DNA from: Ignavibacteriales bacterium
GTDB taxonomy: Bacteria > Bacteroidota > Ignavibacteria > UBA10030 > SZUA-254
Assembly: GCA_016214905.1 (NCBI GenBank)
Contig: JACRMQ010000007.1
Location: 124,001 to 188,000, forward strand
DNA: 64,000 nucleotides
Direction of reading: 5' to 3'
Made by a program: the position numbers and the translations under genes. Of the stretch, positions 34,614-46,667 are shown in pieces. Within the stretch, counting starts at the first letter, position 1, and each line of letters starts with the position of its first letter. The notes under the pieces are model-generated. The model searched no databases, was not told where the DNA came from, and saw nothing but the letters and a program-made list of their open reading frames with translations.

Positions 34614-35759
34614 ATGTATTTAAAAAACATACGAGTCCATAACTTCCGGAACCATACCGAATCAATTTTTGATTTCGGGCAACGGGCTAATATACTTGTC
34701 GGTGAAAACGGCCAGGGAAAAACAAATATCCTCGAAGCTATTTCATACCTTTGCCTTACAAAAAGTTTTTATTCGCACGGCGATAGTCATGTGGTAAAAA
34801 TTGGAAACGGCATTTTCGAAGTTGAAGGTGTTTTCAATACCGAACGCACTGGTGACCAGCGAATTAGAGTTGCTTATTCGGATGAGCAGAAAGAAAAAAT
34901 ATTTACCATCAACAAAAATCATGTTGAACCGCTTTCTTCCGTTATTGGAAAATTCCCGGTTGTTATTTGTTCACCAGAGCACGCACCAATTACCAGCCAG
35001 GGTCCAGTTGAGAGAAGAAGGTTTATTGATCTGGTGATATCGCAATCGAGCAATATCTATTTTCAACACCTGATGGAATACAGAAAAATTTTGAGGAATA
35101 GGAATAAAGTTTTAGCCGACGCAAGATCTCAGAGAACAGACCCCACTGAAATTTTAGAACCCTGGAATGAGCAACTGATAAATGCCGGTGCATATATTGT
35201 GATGCGCAGGCAAAAATTTGTCGATGAATTTGAACGCTATCTGAGTTCCTCATATCAGCAGCTTGTAAACAACGGTGAGTTGCCTTTCATTGCATACGAA
35301 CCATCATTGCCGATTGACAAATCTGTTAATCAGGAAGAAGTGAAAAATGTTTTTTCTTTAGAACTCTCAAGAAAGAAAGAGAGAGAAATTCAAATCGGAA
35401 CAACCGTGGTCGGGCCACATAGAGACGAACTTCTTTTTAATATTAACGGACTTGATTTGCGCCGGTATGCTTCGCAGGGACAACACAAAACATTTTTAGT
35501 TGCATTGAAAATTGCCGAGTTTTTTTATTTACGGGAACAATGTAATGAAACCCCGATTCTCTTATTGGATGATATTTTCAGTGAGCTTGATAACATGAGG
35601 GCCGCCAAACTATTGGATTTTGTAGGAACCATTAGTCAAACGTTTATTACATCGACGAATAAAGATTTATTTGAAAAAAATGCAACGGATGCCGAAAACA
35701 GGAAGATGTTTACAATAAATAACGGAGCGGTAATGGAAGAACAAAAATATGTCGCGTAG
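34614..35759 (+). CDS. recF: DNA replication and repair protein RecF
   Basis: 381 residues. Walker A 'GENGQGKTN' is at residues 30-38. The ABC-type signature region and Walker B 'ILLLDDIFSELD' (near residue 320) follow. 'HNFRNHTESIFDF' at the N-terminus is typical of RecF. It helps RecOR load RecA at single-strand gaps. It starts 13 bases after dnaN and ends six bases before the DUF721 gene, so the genes are probably co-transcribed. The segment 'ASQGQHKTFLVALKIAEF' is the signature motif. Confidence 0.97.
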   Translation: MYLKNIRVHNFRNHTESIFDFGQRANILVGENGQGKTNILEAISYLCLTKSFYSHGDSHVVKIGNGIFEVEGVFNTERTGDQRIRVAYSDEQKEKIFTINKNHVEPLSSVIGKFPVVICSPEHAPITSQGPVERRRFIDLVISQSSNIYFQHLMEYRKILRNRNKVLADARSQRTDPTEILEPWNEQLINAGAYIVMRRQKFVDEFERYLSSSYQQLVNNGELPFIAYEPSLPIDKSVNQEEVKNVFSLELSRKKEREIQIGTTVVGPHRDELLFNINGLDLRRYASQGQHKTFLVALKIAEFFYLREQCNETPILLLDDIFSELDNMRAAKLLDFVGTISQTFITSTNKDLFEKNATDAENRKMFTINNGAVMEEQKYVA

Positions 35760-35765
35760 TTGAAA

Positions 35766-36044
35766 ATGGCTCGGCACATTGGAACAGCGATTGAATCGGT
35801 ATTAAAACAACTCGGTATCGGAGAACGTCTTAGGCAATACGAAATTTTGGAAGCATGGTCTTCAATAGTTGGAGAACAAATTTCGAAAGTTGCTAAAGCA
35901 GAGCATATACGTGAGGGAAAATTATTTGTACATGTTACACACGCTACATGGCGAAATGAATTGGTTTATCTGAAAAAAGATATCATAGATAAAATAAACA
36001 AAGCGATGAATCAAAAAATTGTTAAAGATATTATTTTTCATTAA
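35766..36044 (+). CDS. DUF721/DciA-like protein
   Basis: 92 residues from the ATG at 35766; a TTG two codons earlier is rejected. 'LRQYEILEAWSSIVGEQISKVAKAEHIREGKLFVHV' (in part) and 'TWRNELVYLKKDIIDKINK' are the DUF721 core. Some DUF721 proteins (DciA) load the replicative helicase in bacteria that lack DnaC or DnaI. Position between recF and gyrB is common for the family. A helicase-loader role is inferred from this. Confidence 0.85.
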   Translation: MARHIGTAIESVLKQLGIGERLRQYEILEAWSSIVGEQISKVAKAEHIREGKLFVHVTHATWRNELVYLKKDIIDKINKAMNQKIVKDIIFH

Positions 36045-38129
<2,085 letters not shown>

Positions 38130-38166
38130 AAAATTTATCAGTAACATGAAATATAATGGAGCTTAA

Positions 38167-40686
38167 ATGGCTGGCATAAACGAAAAAATAATTCCGGTTG
38201 ATATTGAAGAAGAAATGAAAGGTTCGTATATCGATTACGCCATGAGCGTAATCGTTTCTCGCGCACTCCCCGATGTTCGCGATGGCTTGAAGCCGGTACA
38301 TCGCCGGGTGCTTTTCGGCATGCACGAACTTGGACTTGCCAGCAACCGTGCCTATAAAAAAAGCGCCCGCGTAGTTGGAGAAGTTTTAGGAAAATACCAT
38401 CCTCATGGCGACAGCGCCGTGTACGATACGATGGTTCGCATGGCACAAGATTTTTCACTCCGATACCCGCTTGTGGATGGTCAGGGAAATTTTGGTTCGG
38501 TAGACGGCGATTCACCCGCGGCGATGCGTTACACAGAAGTGCGGCTCGCGCGTGCGGCAGAAGAAATGCTGCGTGATCTGGAAAAAAATACGGTTGATTT
38601 GAGTCCAAACTTCGACGACACCTTAAAAGAACCGACAGTTCTTCCGGCGCAAATCCCCAATCTCTTGGTAAACGGAACATCGGGTATAGCAGTTGGGATG
38701 ACTACAAATATTCCTCCGCATAATCTTACAGAAATCATAGATGGATGTGTTTCAATTATCGACACACCAACACTTCCGGAAGAAAAATTATTGAAGATAA
38801 TTAAAGCGCCCGACTTCCCAACCGGCGGTATCATATACGGTTACGACGGTGTTAAGGAAGCATACCGCACAGGAAGAGGAAAAATACTTGTAAGGGCTAA
38901 GGCGACCATAGAAACAGGACGTGCAGACAGACAAGCAATTGTAGTTACTGAAATTCCTTATCAGGTAAACAAAGCATCGCTTATCGAGAAAATAGCAGAT
39001 CTGGTTCGCGATAAAAAGATAGAAGATATTGCCGATATCAGAGACGAATCTGATCGCGACGGACTTCGTATTGTAATCGAATTAAAGCGAGACGCGAACG
39101 CGCCTGTTGTGCTCAACAATTTGTACAAGCATACACAAATGCAAACGACATTCGGCGTGATCATGCTCGCGCTGGTAGAGGGCAAACCACAGATACTTAC
39201 GCTGAGACAAACCATCGATCATTTTATTAAGCATAGAAACGATGTTATTGTACGTCGCGCTAAGTTCGAACTCGACGAAGCCGAGCGCCGCGCTCATATT
39301 CTTGAAGGATATATAATCGCTCTCGATAATATCGATGAAATAATCAAACTGATAAAGAAATCAAAAGATATACCTTCCGCGCAGGAAGGATTAATGAAAC
39401 GTTTCAAGCTTTCCGAGATTCAGGCAAAAGCGATTCTTGATATGCGCCTGCAAAGATTAACCGGTTTAGAGCGGAAAAAAGTTGAAGACGAATACAAAGA
39501 AACAATAAAATTGATCGAAAAATTAAGATCAATTTTATCGAGCAAGAAACTGCAACTGCAAATCATCAAAGAAGAGTTGCTTGAAATAAAGAAAAAATTC
39601 GGAGACGAAAGACGGACAGAAGTAATTTATAAAGCCGAAGAATTCAGCATCGAAGATATGATTGCCGAAGAAGATGTGGTAATCACAATTAGTCATGCCG
39701 GCTTCATAAAACGACTTCCGGTTTCGGGTTACAGGCGTCAGGCACGCGGAGGGAAAGGGGTTACCGGCGCGACAACGAAGGAAGATGATTTCATTGAACA
39801 TATGTTTATTGCTTCAACGCACGACTATATCATGTTCTTTACGGACCGAGGAAGATGCTACTGGCTCAAAGTGCACGAAATTCCCGAAGCCGGAAGAATG
39901 GCACGCGGGAAATCGATCGTCAACCTGATTGAAAAGCAAAACGATGAAAACGTCGCATCGTATGTGCCGGTAAAAGGATTCGACGAAGATCATTTCATAG
40001 CGATGATAACAGAAAAGGGTTTGGTAAAGAAAACTTCGCTGTTTGAATTCAGCAACGTTCGACGAAACGGCATCGCCGCGATAACGCTTCAAAAAGGGGA
40101 TAGCGTTATTGATGTGAAACTGACCGACGGCAAGCAAGATATTGTAATCGGAACTTATAACGGTATGGCGATAAGGTTCAACGAACAGGAAGCGCGTGCC
40201 GTTGGAAGAATCTCGATGGGTGTTCGTGGTATCAAGTTGAACAAAAACGATAAAGTGATTGGCAGTGTTGTTGTAAAACGGCAAAGTACATCGATACTTG
40301 TTGTTGCAGAAAACGGATACGGAAAACGGAGCGAGCTCGACGAGTACCGGGTGAGCCACCGCGGCGGTAAAGGTGTTATTACAATCCGCGTGACAGAAAA
40401 AACAGGTCGCATGGTTGCGATCAAAGAAGTATTAGAGAACGACGACATAGTTGTTGTAACATCGCAGGGTGTTGTAATTCGCCAGCCCGCAGAAACAATT
40501 CGTGTTGCCGGTAGAAACACACAGGGCGTTCGGCTAATACGGCTCGACGAAGGAGATAAAATAGCCGACACCGCCGTTGTGCCTGCGGAGGAGGAAAAGG
40601 TAGAAGACGTTTCGGAAGAAAAACCGGAAGAAACAAAGACAAAATCTGAAAAGCAAACAAAAAAAGAAAAAAGCAAAAAGAAATAA
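38167..40686 (+). CDS. gyrA: DNA gyrase subunit A
   Basis: 839 residues. The quinolone-resistance region reads '[18 protein letters not shown]', with wild-type Ser and Asp at the positions that mutate in resistant strains. The catalytic Tyr is in '[10 protein letters not shown]'. The GyrA box is present as 'RRQARGGKG' (near residue 520), which distinguishes gyrase from topoisomerase IV. Six-bladed C-terminal wrapping domain follows, then a Lys/Glu-rich tail of about 35 residues. It starts 37 bases after gyrB and ends the replication gene block. Confidence 0.98.
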   Translation: MAGINEKIIPVDIEEEMKGSYIDYAMSVIVSRALPDVRDGLKPVHRRVLFGMHELGLASNRAYKKSARVVGEVLGKYHPHGDSAVYDTMVRMAQDFSLRYPLVDGQGNFGSVDGDSPAAMRYTEVRLARAAEEMLRDLEKNTVDLSPNFDDTLKEPTVLPAQIPNLLVNGTSGIAVGMTTNIPPHNLTEIIDGCVSIIDTPTLPEEKLLKIIKAPDFPTGGIIYGYDGVKEAYRTGRGKILVRAKATIETGRADRQAIVVTEIPYQVNKASLIEKIADLVRDKKIEDIADIRDESDRDGLRIVIELKRDANAPVVLNNLYKHTQMQTTFGVIMLALVEGKPQILTLRQTIDHFIKHRNDVIVRRAKFELDEAERRAHILEGYIIALDNIDEIIKLIKKSKDIPSAQEGLMKRFKLSEIQAKAILDMRLQRLTGLERKKVEDEYKETIKLIEKLRSILSSKKLQLQIIKEELLEIKKKFGDERRTEVIYKAEEFSIEDMIAEEDVVITISHAGFIKRLPVSGYRRQARGGKGVTGATTKEDDFIEHMFIASTHDYIMFFTDRGRCYWLKVHEIPEAGRMARGKSIVNLIEKQNDENVASYVPVKGFDEDHFIAMITEKGLVKKTSLFEFSNVRRNGIAAITLQKGDSVIDVKLTDGKQDIVIGTYNGMAIRFNEQEARAVGRISMGVRGIKLNKNDKVIGSVVVKRQSTSILVVAENGYGKRSELDEYRVSHRGGKGVITIRVTEKTGRMVAIKEVLENDDIVVVTSQGVVIRQPAETIRVAGRNTQGVRLIRLDEGDKIADTAVVPAEEEKVEDVSEEKPEETKTKSEKQTKKEKSKKK

Positions 40687-40750
40687 AAACCTCCGGTACC
40701 TTCTTAAGTAATTCAAAGTGAGATTCCAGGGGTTTTATAAGTAGACATCA

Positions 40751-40776
40751 ATCTCCCCATCAATTGAGGGGGAGAT
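40751..40776. repeat. short C/G-block hairpin after gyrA
   Basis: ATCTCCCC and GGGGAGAT are perfect eight-base arms around ten bases; GAGGGGGTCAAA follows. It is related in style to the longer palindromes at 14552 and 52643. To its right, 40811-40854 holds a second repeat type (GTCTGACATT and ATGTCGGATATT) also seen near 51058. No gene in the 264-base gyrA-lipoprotein spacer. Confidence 0.45.
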
Positions 40777-40950
40777 CATAGAGGGGGTCAAATATTATGG
40801 CTAAAAAAATGTCTGACATTTTCATCAGACCTGCTAAATAAAATGTCGGATATTTGCAACTGCTCGTTCCCGAAGTCTGCTTTGGAAATGTGATAGACGC
40901 AATGAATCAACATGGATCTTATTTTGCAACATAGTTTGCTTCTTATTATT

Positions 40951-42315
40951 TTATCTTTTTCCTATATAAACAACCCCTTTACTATGAATCGGTTCGAATG
41001 AGTAACCGGTAGCCACCACCAATCTATTTTTTTGGTCTAGAGATATCAATCTTCCATATCCGCTGAGTTCTTCGTAGTGTTTATACGTTATTCCATTATG
41101 ATGGGCAATCATAAAATATTCACCAACAATAAATAAATCGTTCAAATTATTACCTCGTACCCGCCAAGGGAATCCACGCCAGGTTTGTGGAAATGGCATT
41201 TGCTTCGCTTCACCTTTAGTAGAAGATTGACATTTGAATATTCCATAATCAGATAAAACAAATAACTTTTTATCGTTTTGCAACCACACGCTGGTTAATA
41301 AACCTGACAGTGAGTCTGTATTGAGTGTGAATGGATTTATTTTCTCCCACACTTTTCTTACGATATTATTCTCTATCCGTAATAATACCGTCGGTTTAAA
41401 ATCTTCCCAGCCGCATGCCCATACTACTTTTCCATCCGGGCTTCCCCATACATCTGTTAAATTTACATCTGTTCCGCTCTCTATCTTTTGCCACTGGCTT
41501 CCGTCATAATGTGCCAAAGATCCATTAGTACCGCACATGTACATATTGGATGAACTTGTTCCCCAGAATTTATTGACGTATCCATTGAAGGCTCCATCCA
41601 ATTTAAACGTTCTCCAAACTACACCGTTCCAATGATATGGACCAGAAGTTCCAGCCCAAATATTAGTGTCCGAAAATACAAATATTGACCTCACAGGTAC
41701 AGAAGTAATGCTTTTCATCTCCCAGTTCTTTCCACCCCATTTTAAAAAGTTATAGGGGATATTATTCCAATTACCAAGAGAATCTTTTTTATAAATTTCT
41801 CCCACCGCATATACGCAAGTATCATTTATTATTGCTACATCGTTTATAATACTACCATTACCATCACCCAGCGTATCAACCTGCCACGTAAAGTTATGGC
41901 TTGTCGTATCCATTGTCGTTACATCAGCATAACTGCGTTCTTTTATTTGGAAGAAATTTTCTACGGTGAGCGTGTATCTATAACTCTGTTTTGGTAGAAG
42001 TCTCTCGTCTATAATTAAAGTGTCGATTAGTGAGCGGTGAGTTGCTTGCCCGCCTGCGGCGGGTGAAAGTGGTGAGTGGTATACTGTTGCTGTATCGTTT
42101 TGCTGTTTAATGTTTTGGCGTTTCAATGTAACGGTGCGGTTCATTAATCCTCCAGGCAAACGTAATCGCAAAACAGCGTCAGTCACTCCTACATCTTCAA
42201 CAGTTAACATACCATTGGAAACGGTACCGTTTCCCGGCTCGGGTGGTGTTTCTTTGCAGGAGAAAGAAAACAGCAAAAATAAAATTGTCATCGTAATAAA
42301 CGTTTTAATTTTCAT
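40951..42315 (-). CDS. lipoprotein with beta-propeller-like repeats
   Basis: 454 residues. A lipoprotein signal peptide ends in the lipobox LFSFSC (Cys20). An N-terminal beta domain (about 35-140) precedes repeats of about 40 residues, including 'IWAGTSGPYHWNGVVWRTF', 'MYMCGTNGSLAHYDGSQW' and 'VWACGWEDFK', which look like beta-propeller blades. The family is common in Ignavibacteria-like genomes, with no known function. A segment around residues 80-100 (HSPLSPAAGGQATHRS) is encoded by heptanucleotide repeats and a palindrome, and looks inserted. It stands alone, divergent from mqnD. Confidence 0.75.
   Translation of the reverse strand: MKIKTFITMTILFLLFSFSCKETPPEPGNGTVSNGMLTVEDVGVTDAVLRLRLPGGLMNRTVTLKRQNIKQQNDTATVYHSPLSPAAGGQATHRSLIDTLIIDERLLPKQSYRYTLTVENFFQIKERSYADVTTMDTTSHNFTWQVDTLGDGNGSIINDVAIINDTCVYAVGEIYKKDSLGNWNNIPYNFLKWGGKNWEMKSITSVPVRSIFVFSDTNIWAGTSGPYHWNGVVWRTFKLDGAFNGYVNKFWGTSSSNMYMCGTNGSLAHYDGSQWQKIESGTDVNLTDVWGSPDGKVVWACGWEDFKPTVLLRIENNIVRKVWEKINPFTLNTDSLSGLLTSVWLQNDKKLFVLSDYGIFKCQSSTKGEAKQMPFPQTWRGFPWRVRGNNLNDLFIVGEYFMIAHHNGITYKHYEELSGYGRLISLDQKNRLVVATGYSFEPIHSKGVVYIGKR
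42028..42082. repeat. heptanucleotide tract with GC palindrome inside the lipoprotein gene
   Basis: GTGAGCG and GTGAGTT units (42031-42044), then the perfect palindrome CCCGCC-TGC-GGCGGG (42049-42063), then GTGAAAG and GTGAGTG units (42063-42080). All are in frame with the minus-strand lipoprotein gene. The unit matches the tract at 6824-6852 in the aminotransferase gene. Confidence 0.55.
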
Positions 42316-42448
42316 AACCTATTTTTCATTGATAAATGAGTTAGAAAACATGTCATATCATTATTACGTCTCAGGAAGGCGGGCACCCACCCAAGCCGCT
42401 TTTAAATCTCGCATAAGTTAAAGATATTTTCTTATAATGTCAAAAAGA

Positions 42449-42497
42449 AACCTTCCGAAGATTACTATCGCATAATTAAATCAATCTTCGTAAGGTT
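42449..42497. repeat. 15-base inverted repeat in the lipoprotein/mqnD spacer
   Basis: AACCTTCCGAAGATT and AATCTTCGTAAGGTT pair with one mismatch around 19 bases. No T-run follows, so it is not a terminator. It lies in the 312-base divergent spacer (42316-42627), which otherwise shows no gene. Possible operator or remnant of a small mobile repeat. Confidence 0.5.
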
Positions 42498-42627
42498 CCT
42501 AAGTTGCCTATTGTCGTGAAGATATAATTGATTTTACGATCAATCAGATCCAATATTACCCAAAAGTTTCAACTCCAAAATTATTTTACTATCTTTTCAT
42601 AACAGCAATTTAAGAATATTGAAAAAC

Positions 42628-43464
42628 ATGCAAAATAAAGTTATACGCGTAGGGCACAGCCCCGATCCGGACGATGCTTTTATGTTTTACGGACTCGCTT
42701 CGTGTAAAGTAAAATTGGACGGAATCATAATCGAGCACATGCTCGAAGATATCCAATCGTTGAACGAACGTGCGTTGAAAGCTGAACTCGAAGTTACGGC
42801 AATCTCGGCGCACGCATTTCCTTACGTGGCCGATAATTATTGGATTATGCGCACAGGAGCAAGTATGGGCGAAGGATATGGCCCTGTTATTATTTCTAAA
42901 AAATATAAATCACTTGGTGAATTATCGGGTAAAACCGTCGCTACTCCGGGTCCGCTTACAACCGCAACACTTCTCTTCAAAATCTTCACGAATGGAATAA
43001 AGAATATCGATATGCCTTTCGATAAAATCATGGATGCGGTGGATAACGGAACTGTCGATGCCGGACTGTTGATTCACGAAGGTCAAATTACCTACCAATC
43101 TTTAGGGTATAATAAAATTTTAGATTTCGGAGAATTTTGGGAAAAAGAAACCGGAGGACTTCCGCTTCCTTTAGGTCTTGATGTTGTGAAAAAAGATTTG
43201 GGCGAACCACTCGCCCGTAAATTATCTCTTGGTTTAAAAGAAAGCATAGCTTACGGTTATGATCATCAAGCAGAATCGATACCTTATGCCATGCGATGGG
43301 GAAGAGGGATAGATTACAATTTGGGTGAAAAATTTGTAAAGATGTATGTCAGTCAGTTAACTATTGACATGGGTGAAAACGGAAAAAAAGCACTCGAGTT
43401 ATTGTTCCAAAAAGGATATGAGAAAAAATTATTACCGCGCGTTCCCGAAATCATTCTTATTTAA
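42628..43464 (+). CDS. mqnD: MqnD-like 1,4-dihydroxy-6-naphthoate synthase
   Basis: 278 residues from the ATG at 42628; a TTG three codons upstream is rejected. The periplasmic-binding-protein fold of the MqnA/MqnD family is shown by 'GHSPDPDDAFMFYGLA' near the N-terminus and 'AGLLIHEGQITY', with the catalytic His at about residue 150. The family converts cyclic dehypoxanthinyl futalosine to dihydroxynaphthoate in the futalosine pathway to menaquinone. No other mqn gene is in the window. It is followed by an SDR gene 21 bases later. Substrate assignment within the family is likely but not certain. Confidence 0.8.
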   Translation: MQNKVIRVGHSPDPDDAFMFYGLASCKVKLDGIIIEHMLEDIQSLNERALKAELEVTAISAHAFPYVADNYWIMRTGASMGEGYGPVIISKKYKSLGELSGKTVATPGPLTTATLLFKIFTNGIKNIDMPFDKIMDAVDNGTVDAGLLIHEGQITYQSLGYNKILDFGEFWEKETGGLPLPLGLDVVKKDLGEPLARKLSLGLKESIAYGYDHQAESIPYAMRWGRGIDYNLGEKFVKMYVSQLTIDMGENGKKALELLFQKGYEKKLLPRVPEIILI

Positions 43465-43485
43465 AATAATTTATAAATAGAAAAC

Positions 43486-44277
43486 ATGAATTTAGGTCTT
43501 CAAGGAAAAGTTATCGTTGTAACCGGCGCGAGCAAAGGAATAGGTAAAGCAACAGCGCTTGCCTTTGCCGAAGAAGGATGCCGGCTGGCTCTGTGCGCCC
43601 GCGATGAACATGAATTGAAGCTGACCGCAGATTATATCCAGATGCATTTGAAGACCGATGTGATTGCGGTAAAAACAAATTTAACCCGTCTTAACGATAT
43701 CCGCCGTTTTGTAACTGCCATTATCAAAAAGTTCAATCGGATCGATGTACTTATCAATAACGCGGGCGGTGCGCATGTCGGTGGAATAGTTCAAACGACT
43801 GACGACGATTGGGAACAACATATTCAACTAAAACTTCTTGGTTATATAAAAATGGCGCGTGAAGTTATACCTCACATGAGAAAAAACGGAGGTGGAAAAA
43901 TTATCAACATCATCGGAACTGCCGGAAAAGAACCGACTCCCCATTTTATGGTTCCGGGGGTTACAAATGCCGGCTTGATGAATTTTACTAAATCTCTTGC
44001 GAAAGAACTCGAACCCGACAATATAACCGTTAACGCTTTGAACCCCGGCACAACCGATACGCCGCTTACGCATGAGACATTCAAATCGTTGGGTTTGCTT
44101 TGGCAAAAAACACCCGAAGAGGTTAGAAAGATTATTGAATCTCAATTGCCGCAAAACCGGCTTGCCACGGCTGAAGAAATTGCACGGGTTGCCGTATTGT
44201 TCGGGTCGGATTCGTTCGGGTTCATAAACGGAGTATCGCTAAACATTGATGCCGGAAAAACACCGGGTCTTTTTTAA
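43486..44277 (+). CDS. SDR-family protein lacking the canonical YxxxK
   Basis: 263 residues of Rossmann-fold SDR: 'VIVVTGASKGIGKATALAFA' (TGxxxGxG), 'NNAGG' and 'ITVNALNPGTTDTPL' are present. The catalytic Ser-Tyr-Lys is not: the site where Tyr-x-x-x-Lys should stand reads P-G-V-T-N (Pro157, Asn161), in 'GVTNAGLMNFTKSLAKEL', and the Ser strand reads NIIGTAG. This variant exists in other SDR groups whose activity is unclear. It might still bind NAD(P). The gene follows mqnD closely and probably shares its transcript. Confidence 0.85.
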   Translation: MNLGLQGKVIVVTGASKGIGKATALAFAEEGCRLALCARDEHELKLTADYIQMHLKTDVIAVKTNLTRLNDIRRFVTAIIKKFNRIDVLINNAGGAHVGGIVQTTDDDWEQHIQLKLLGYIKMAREVIPHMRKNGGGKIINIIGTAGKEPTPHFMVPGVTNAGLMNFTKSLAKELEPDNITVNALNPGTTDTPLTHETFKSLGLLWQKTPEEVRKIIESQLPQNRLATAEEIARVAVLFGSDSFGFINGVSLNIDAGKTPGLF

Positions 44278-44293
44278 ATTCCATCGGATTCGA

Positions 44294-46198
44294 ATGAATC
44301 GTTATCTAAAAGATGTTCACCGACAACGTTGTCTTTTGCTGATTCTTTCAATCGTTATTTTTCATCAATCATCGGCGGCACAACAAGAAAATATAGGGGG
44401 AAAAATCGTTGCACTCAATCCCGATTCTCTTCGGGGGAACCTTGCTTCTATTGTATTCGATAAATCTTTTAACACTTATCATTGGAACGGAGCGGCGTTT
44501 TTAAACCGCAAGTTCGGACCGGTATCGGTTCGATTTAATGAACAGTTCCGTTCAACATTGATCCGCACCGAACCAAAGTTGATCACCGATAATCAGAATC
44601 TCGATTTGAGGTTGATGTATAATATTTCTGAGAATGTTGATTTCGGCATCGAGTGCAATTCCTTTATTTTGTCGGATAATAAAAGTATCGGTGGTAGTAT
44701 CAGTAAGGCGTCATCGCACGCTATTTACGCGTCGGCAACATATAGGCCTTTTGATAATATGACCGTTGAACCATCGCTGGGGACGCGGTTCGACATACAG
44801 TTCGACCAGCAAGATCACGGACTATCGTACCTGTTGGGTTTCTCGTTATACCCTTCAATCTATTCAGGATATTTGATAAACACACGTGGAAAATTTCAAT
44901 ACGATAAGATCGATCCGCGTGTAATGGAATCGTATAATGCGACTGTTCGCATAGAGAAATCATACTTCGAACAAACGAGAAATTATCTTTCACTGTCGTA
45001 TTATCGAGTGAGACGTGATTTTTATTTTCATGCCGATTCCACATCGGGCAATAATTTACCGAACTTTTTTAATGTTGAAACTCGTTCCGATAATTTATTC
45101 GAAATCAACGATTCATTGCGATATACAGTGAGCAATAAGTTCTCTTGGTCTCTATACGGGGGAATAGCATCACGAGAAATCACGCGATTATCAAGTGGAA
45201 CAACTATTCCCGGTACAACAATAAGCAATCTGCGGATTGAAGGGGGAGTTCGAGCAATGTTTGAAATACATCGACGAATAAACTCATCAATTTCGTTTTC
45301 GTATCACGAGAAAGATGAAAAACATGAAACTGATTCGGAAAGTAATATCAAACGTCAGGAAGAACGAAGAAACAATCAGGCAAGGCGAAGCGGTATTGCA
45401 GGTGCTATATCATGGGTAATTTCCGATTCAGATACGTTAAATATTTCAGGTTCTACTCATTTACTTCGTTACGACACCCCAAGCCGTGAGAACGATGATG
45501 ATCGCGACGAGCAACTTTATCTTTTCAATTTATCTACCCGACATCGGTTCGGCACAGTTTTATTTATGAAGGTTGATGCCGATTTGAACATAGGGCATCT
45601 TGTTTATCTCTTTGCCTCGCGCAGCGCGGATAATTCCTGGAACAGAATAATTCGCTTATCTCCGTCGGTTGAATATCAACCATTGAATATTTTTCGCACC
45701 GTAAACACTTTTGAAGTAGTTGCAAATTACACGGTTTATGATTTTGAGAGATTCACTTCTCAAGTGCATAGCTATGTTTTTCGTCAGTTTGCGTTTGTTG
45801 ACTCTTCATCAATATCATTGACAAACAAGCTGCGAATGGATTGGTTGAGCCATATCCGTCTTTATGAGCGCGGCGAATTAAAATGGAATGCGTTTTCTGA
45901 GAGACCGATAAATTACTTCGAAGAAAAAACATATTTAGGATCGTTGTCATATATTCCTTCGCAAGGTTTGCTTTTTTCTGTAGGTATTCGTTATTTTAAT
46001 CAATTACAGTTCGGTTTTTCCGGAAAGTCGCGCTTTGTCGAAAATGATCTCCGGAGCGTAGGACCGACAACAAAAATTGAAATATCTACCGGCAACGCTG
46101 ATTTTTCGGTTTACGGCTGGTATGAACGTCAATCGCAAACAAATCAATCGAATCGCGGGTATGCAACTTTGGTAATGGCGTTAAATGTTAAAATCTAA
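44294..46198 (+). CDS. predicted outer-membrane beta-barrel protein of unknown family
   Basis: 634 residues from the ATG at 44294; an in-frame ATG at 44246 would overlap the SDR gene. A signal peptide (ending near 'HQSSAAQ') leads into many alternating aromatic/polar strands, such as 'GLSYLLGFSLYPSIYSGYL' and 'YLSLSYYRVRRDFYFHAD'. The last strand, 'GYATLVMALNVKI', is compatible with a barrel end. I do not recognise the family. Its 3' end overlaps the RsbW-like gene by 14 bases, which suggests co-translation. No TonB box or plug domain is visible. Confidence 0.7.
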   Translation: MNRYLKDVHRQRCLLLILSIVIFHQSSAAQQENIGGKIVALNPDSLRGNLASIVFDKSFNTYHWNGAAFLNRKFGPVSVRFNEQFRSTLIRTEPKLITDNQNLDLRLMYNISENVDFGIECNSFILSDNKSIGGSISKASSHAIYASATYRPFDNMTVEPSLGTRFDIQFDQQDHGLSYLLGFSLYPSIYSGYLINTRGKFQYDKIDPRVMESYNATVRIEKSYFEQTRNYLSLSYYRVRRDFYFHADSTSGNNLPNFFNVETRSDNLFEINDSLRYTVSNKFSWSLYGGIASREITRLSSGTTIPGTTISNLRIEGGVRAMFEIHRRINSSISFSYHEKDEKHETDSESNIKRQEERRNNQARRSGIAGAISWVISDSDTLNISGSTHLLRYDTPSRENDDDRDEQLYLFNLSTRHRFGTVLFMKVDADLNIGHLVYLFASRSADNSWNRIIRLSPSVEYQPLNIFRTVNTFEVVANYTVYDFERFTSQVHSYVFRQFAFVDSSSISLTNKLRMDWLSHIRLYERGELKWNAFSERPINYFEEKTYLGSLSYIPSQGLLFSVGIRYFNQLQFGFSGKSRFVENDLRSVGPTTKIEISTGNADFSVYGWYERQSQTNQSNRGYATLVMALNVKI

Positions 46199-46622
46199 AA
46201 AGAAAACTACAGTTAAATTGTTCAAACAAGCATTGGTTCTAAAAAGCGAGCCGAAAGAAATAATAAAAGTTGAACATTTCCTTGAGAAAATAAATAATAA
46301 ATTGAATCTAGATGAAATGCGTTTCAACAAACTCCTTGTTGCTGCCACCGAAGCTGTGAATAACGGTATTATTCACGGCAACAAGCGCGACCCACGGAAA
46401 AAAGTTAAGCTTACATGTACATTGAAAAATTCTATATTGACAATAACTGTGAAGGACCAGGGAAAGGGAATAAATCCCGACACGATACCGGACCCGCTAT
46501 CGCAAGAAAATATACTGCGCGAAAACGGGCGGGGAATATTTTTAATGAAATCGCTGATGGAAAAAATTGTTTTTAAGAAATCAAAAACAGGATCATCGGT
46601 GATTATGACAATGAAAATCTAA
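46185..46622 (+). CDS. RsbW-like HATPase (anti-sigma-type serine kinase)
   Basis: 145 residues with a GHKL ATPase: 'LLVAATEAVNNGIIHGNKRD' (N box), 'VKDQGKGINP' (G1) and 'ENGRGIFLMKSLM' (G2). The family covers RsbW and SpoIIAB-type kinases that sequester sigma factors or phosphorylate anti-anti-sigma proteins. No STAS-domain partner or PP2C phosphatase is in the window. It overlaps the upstream barrel gene by 14 bases. The target is unknown. Confidence 0.88.
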   Translation: MLKSKKKTTVKLFKQALVLKSEPKEIIKVEHFLEKINNKLNLDEMRFNKLLVAATEAVNNGIIHGNKRDPRKKVKLTCTLKNSILTITVKDQGKGINPDTIPDPLSQENILRENGRGIFLMKSLMEKIVFKKSKTGSSVIMTMKI

Positions 46623-46667
46623 ACAAAACATTTATAAATCTGATGTTAAATATTAAACGGATGTTTT

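Noticed and set aside
39814-40359. 181-residue minus-strand frame inside gyrA
   Set aside because: It lies entirely within the gyrA C-terminal domain and has no recognisable features.
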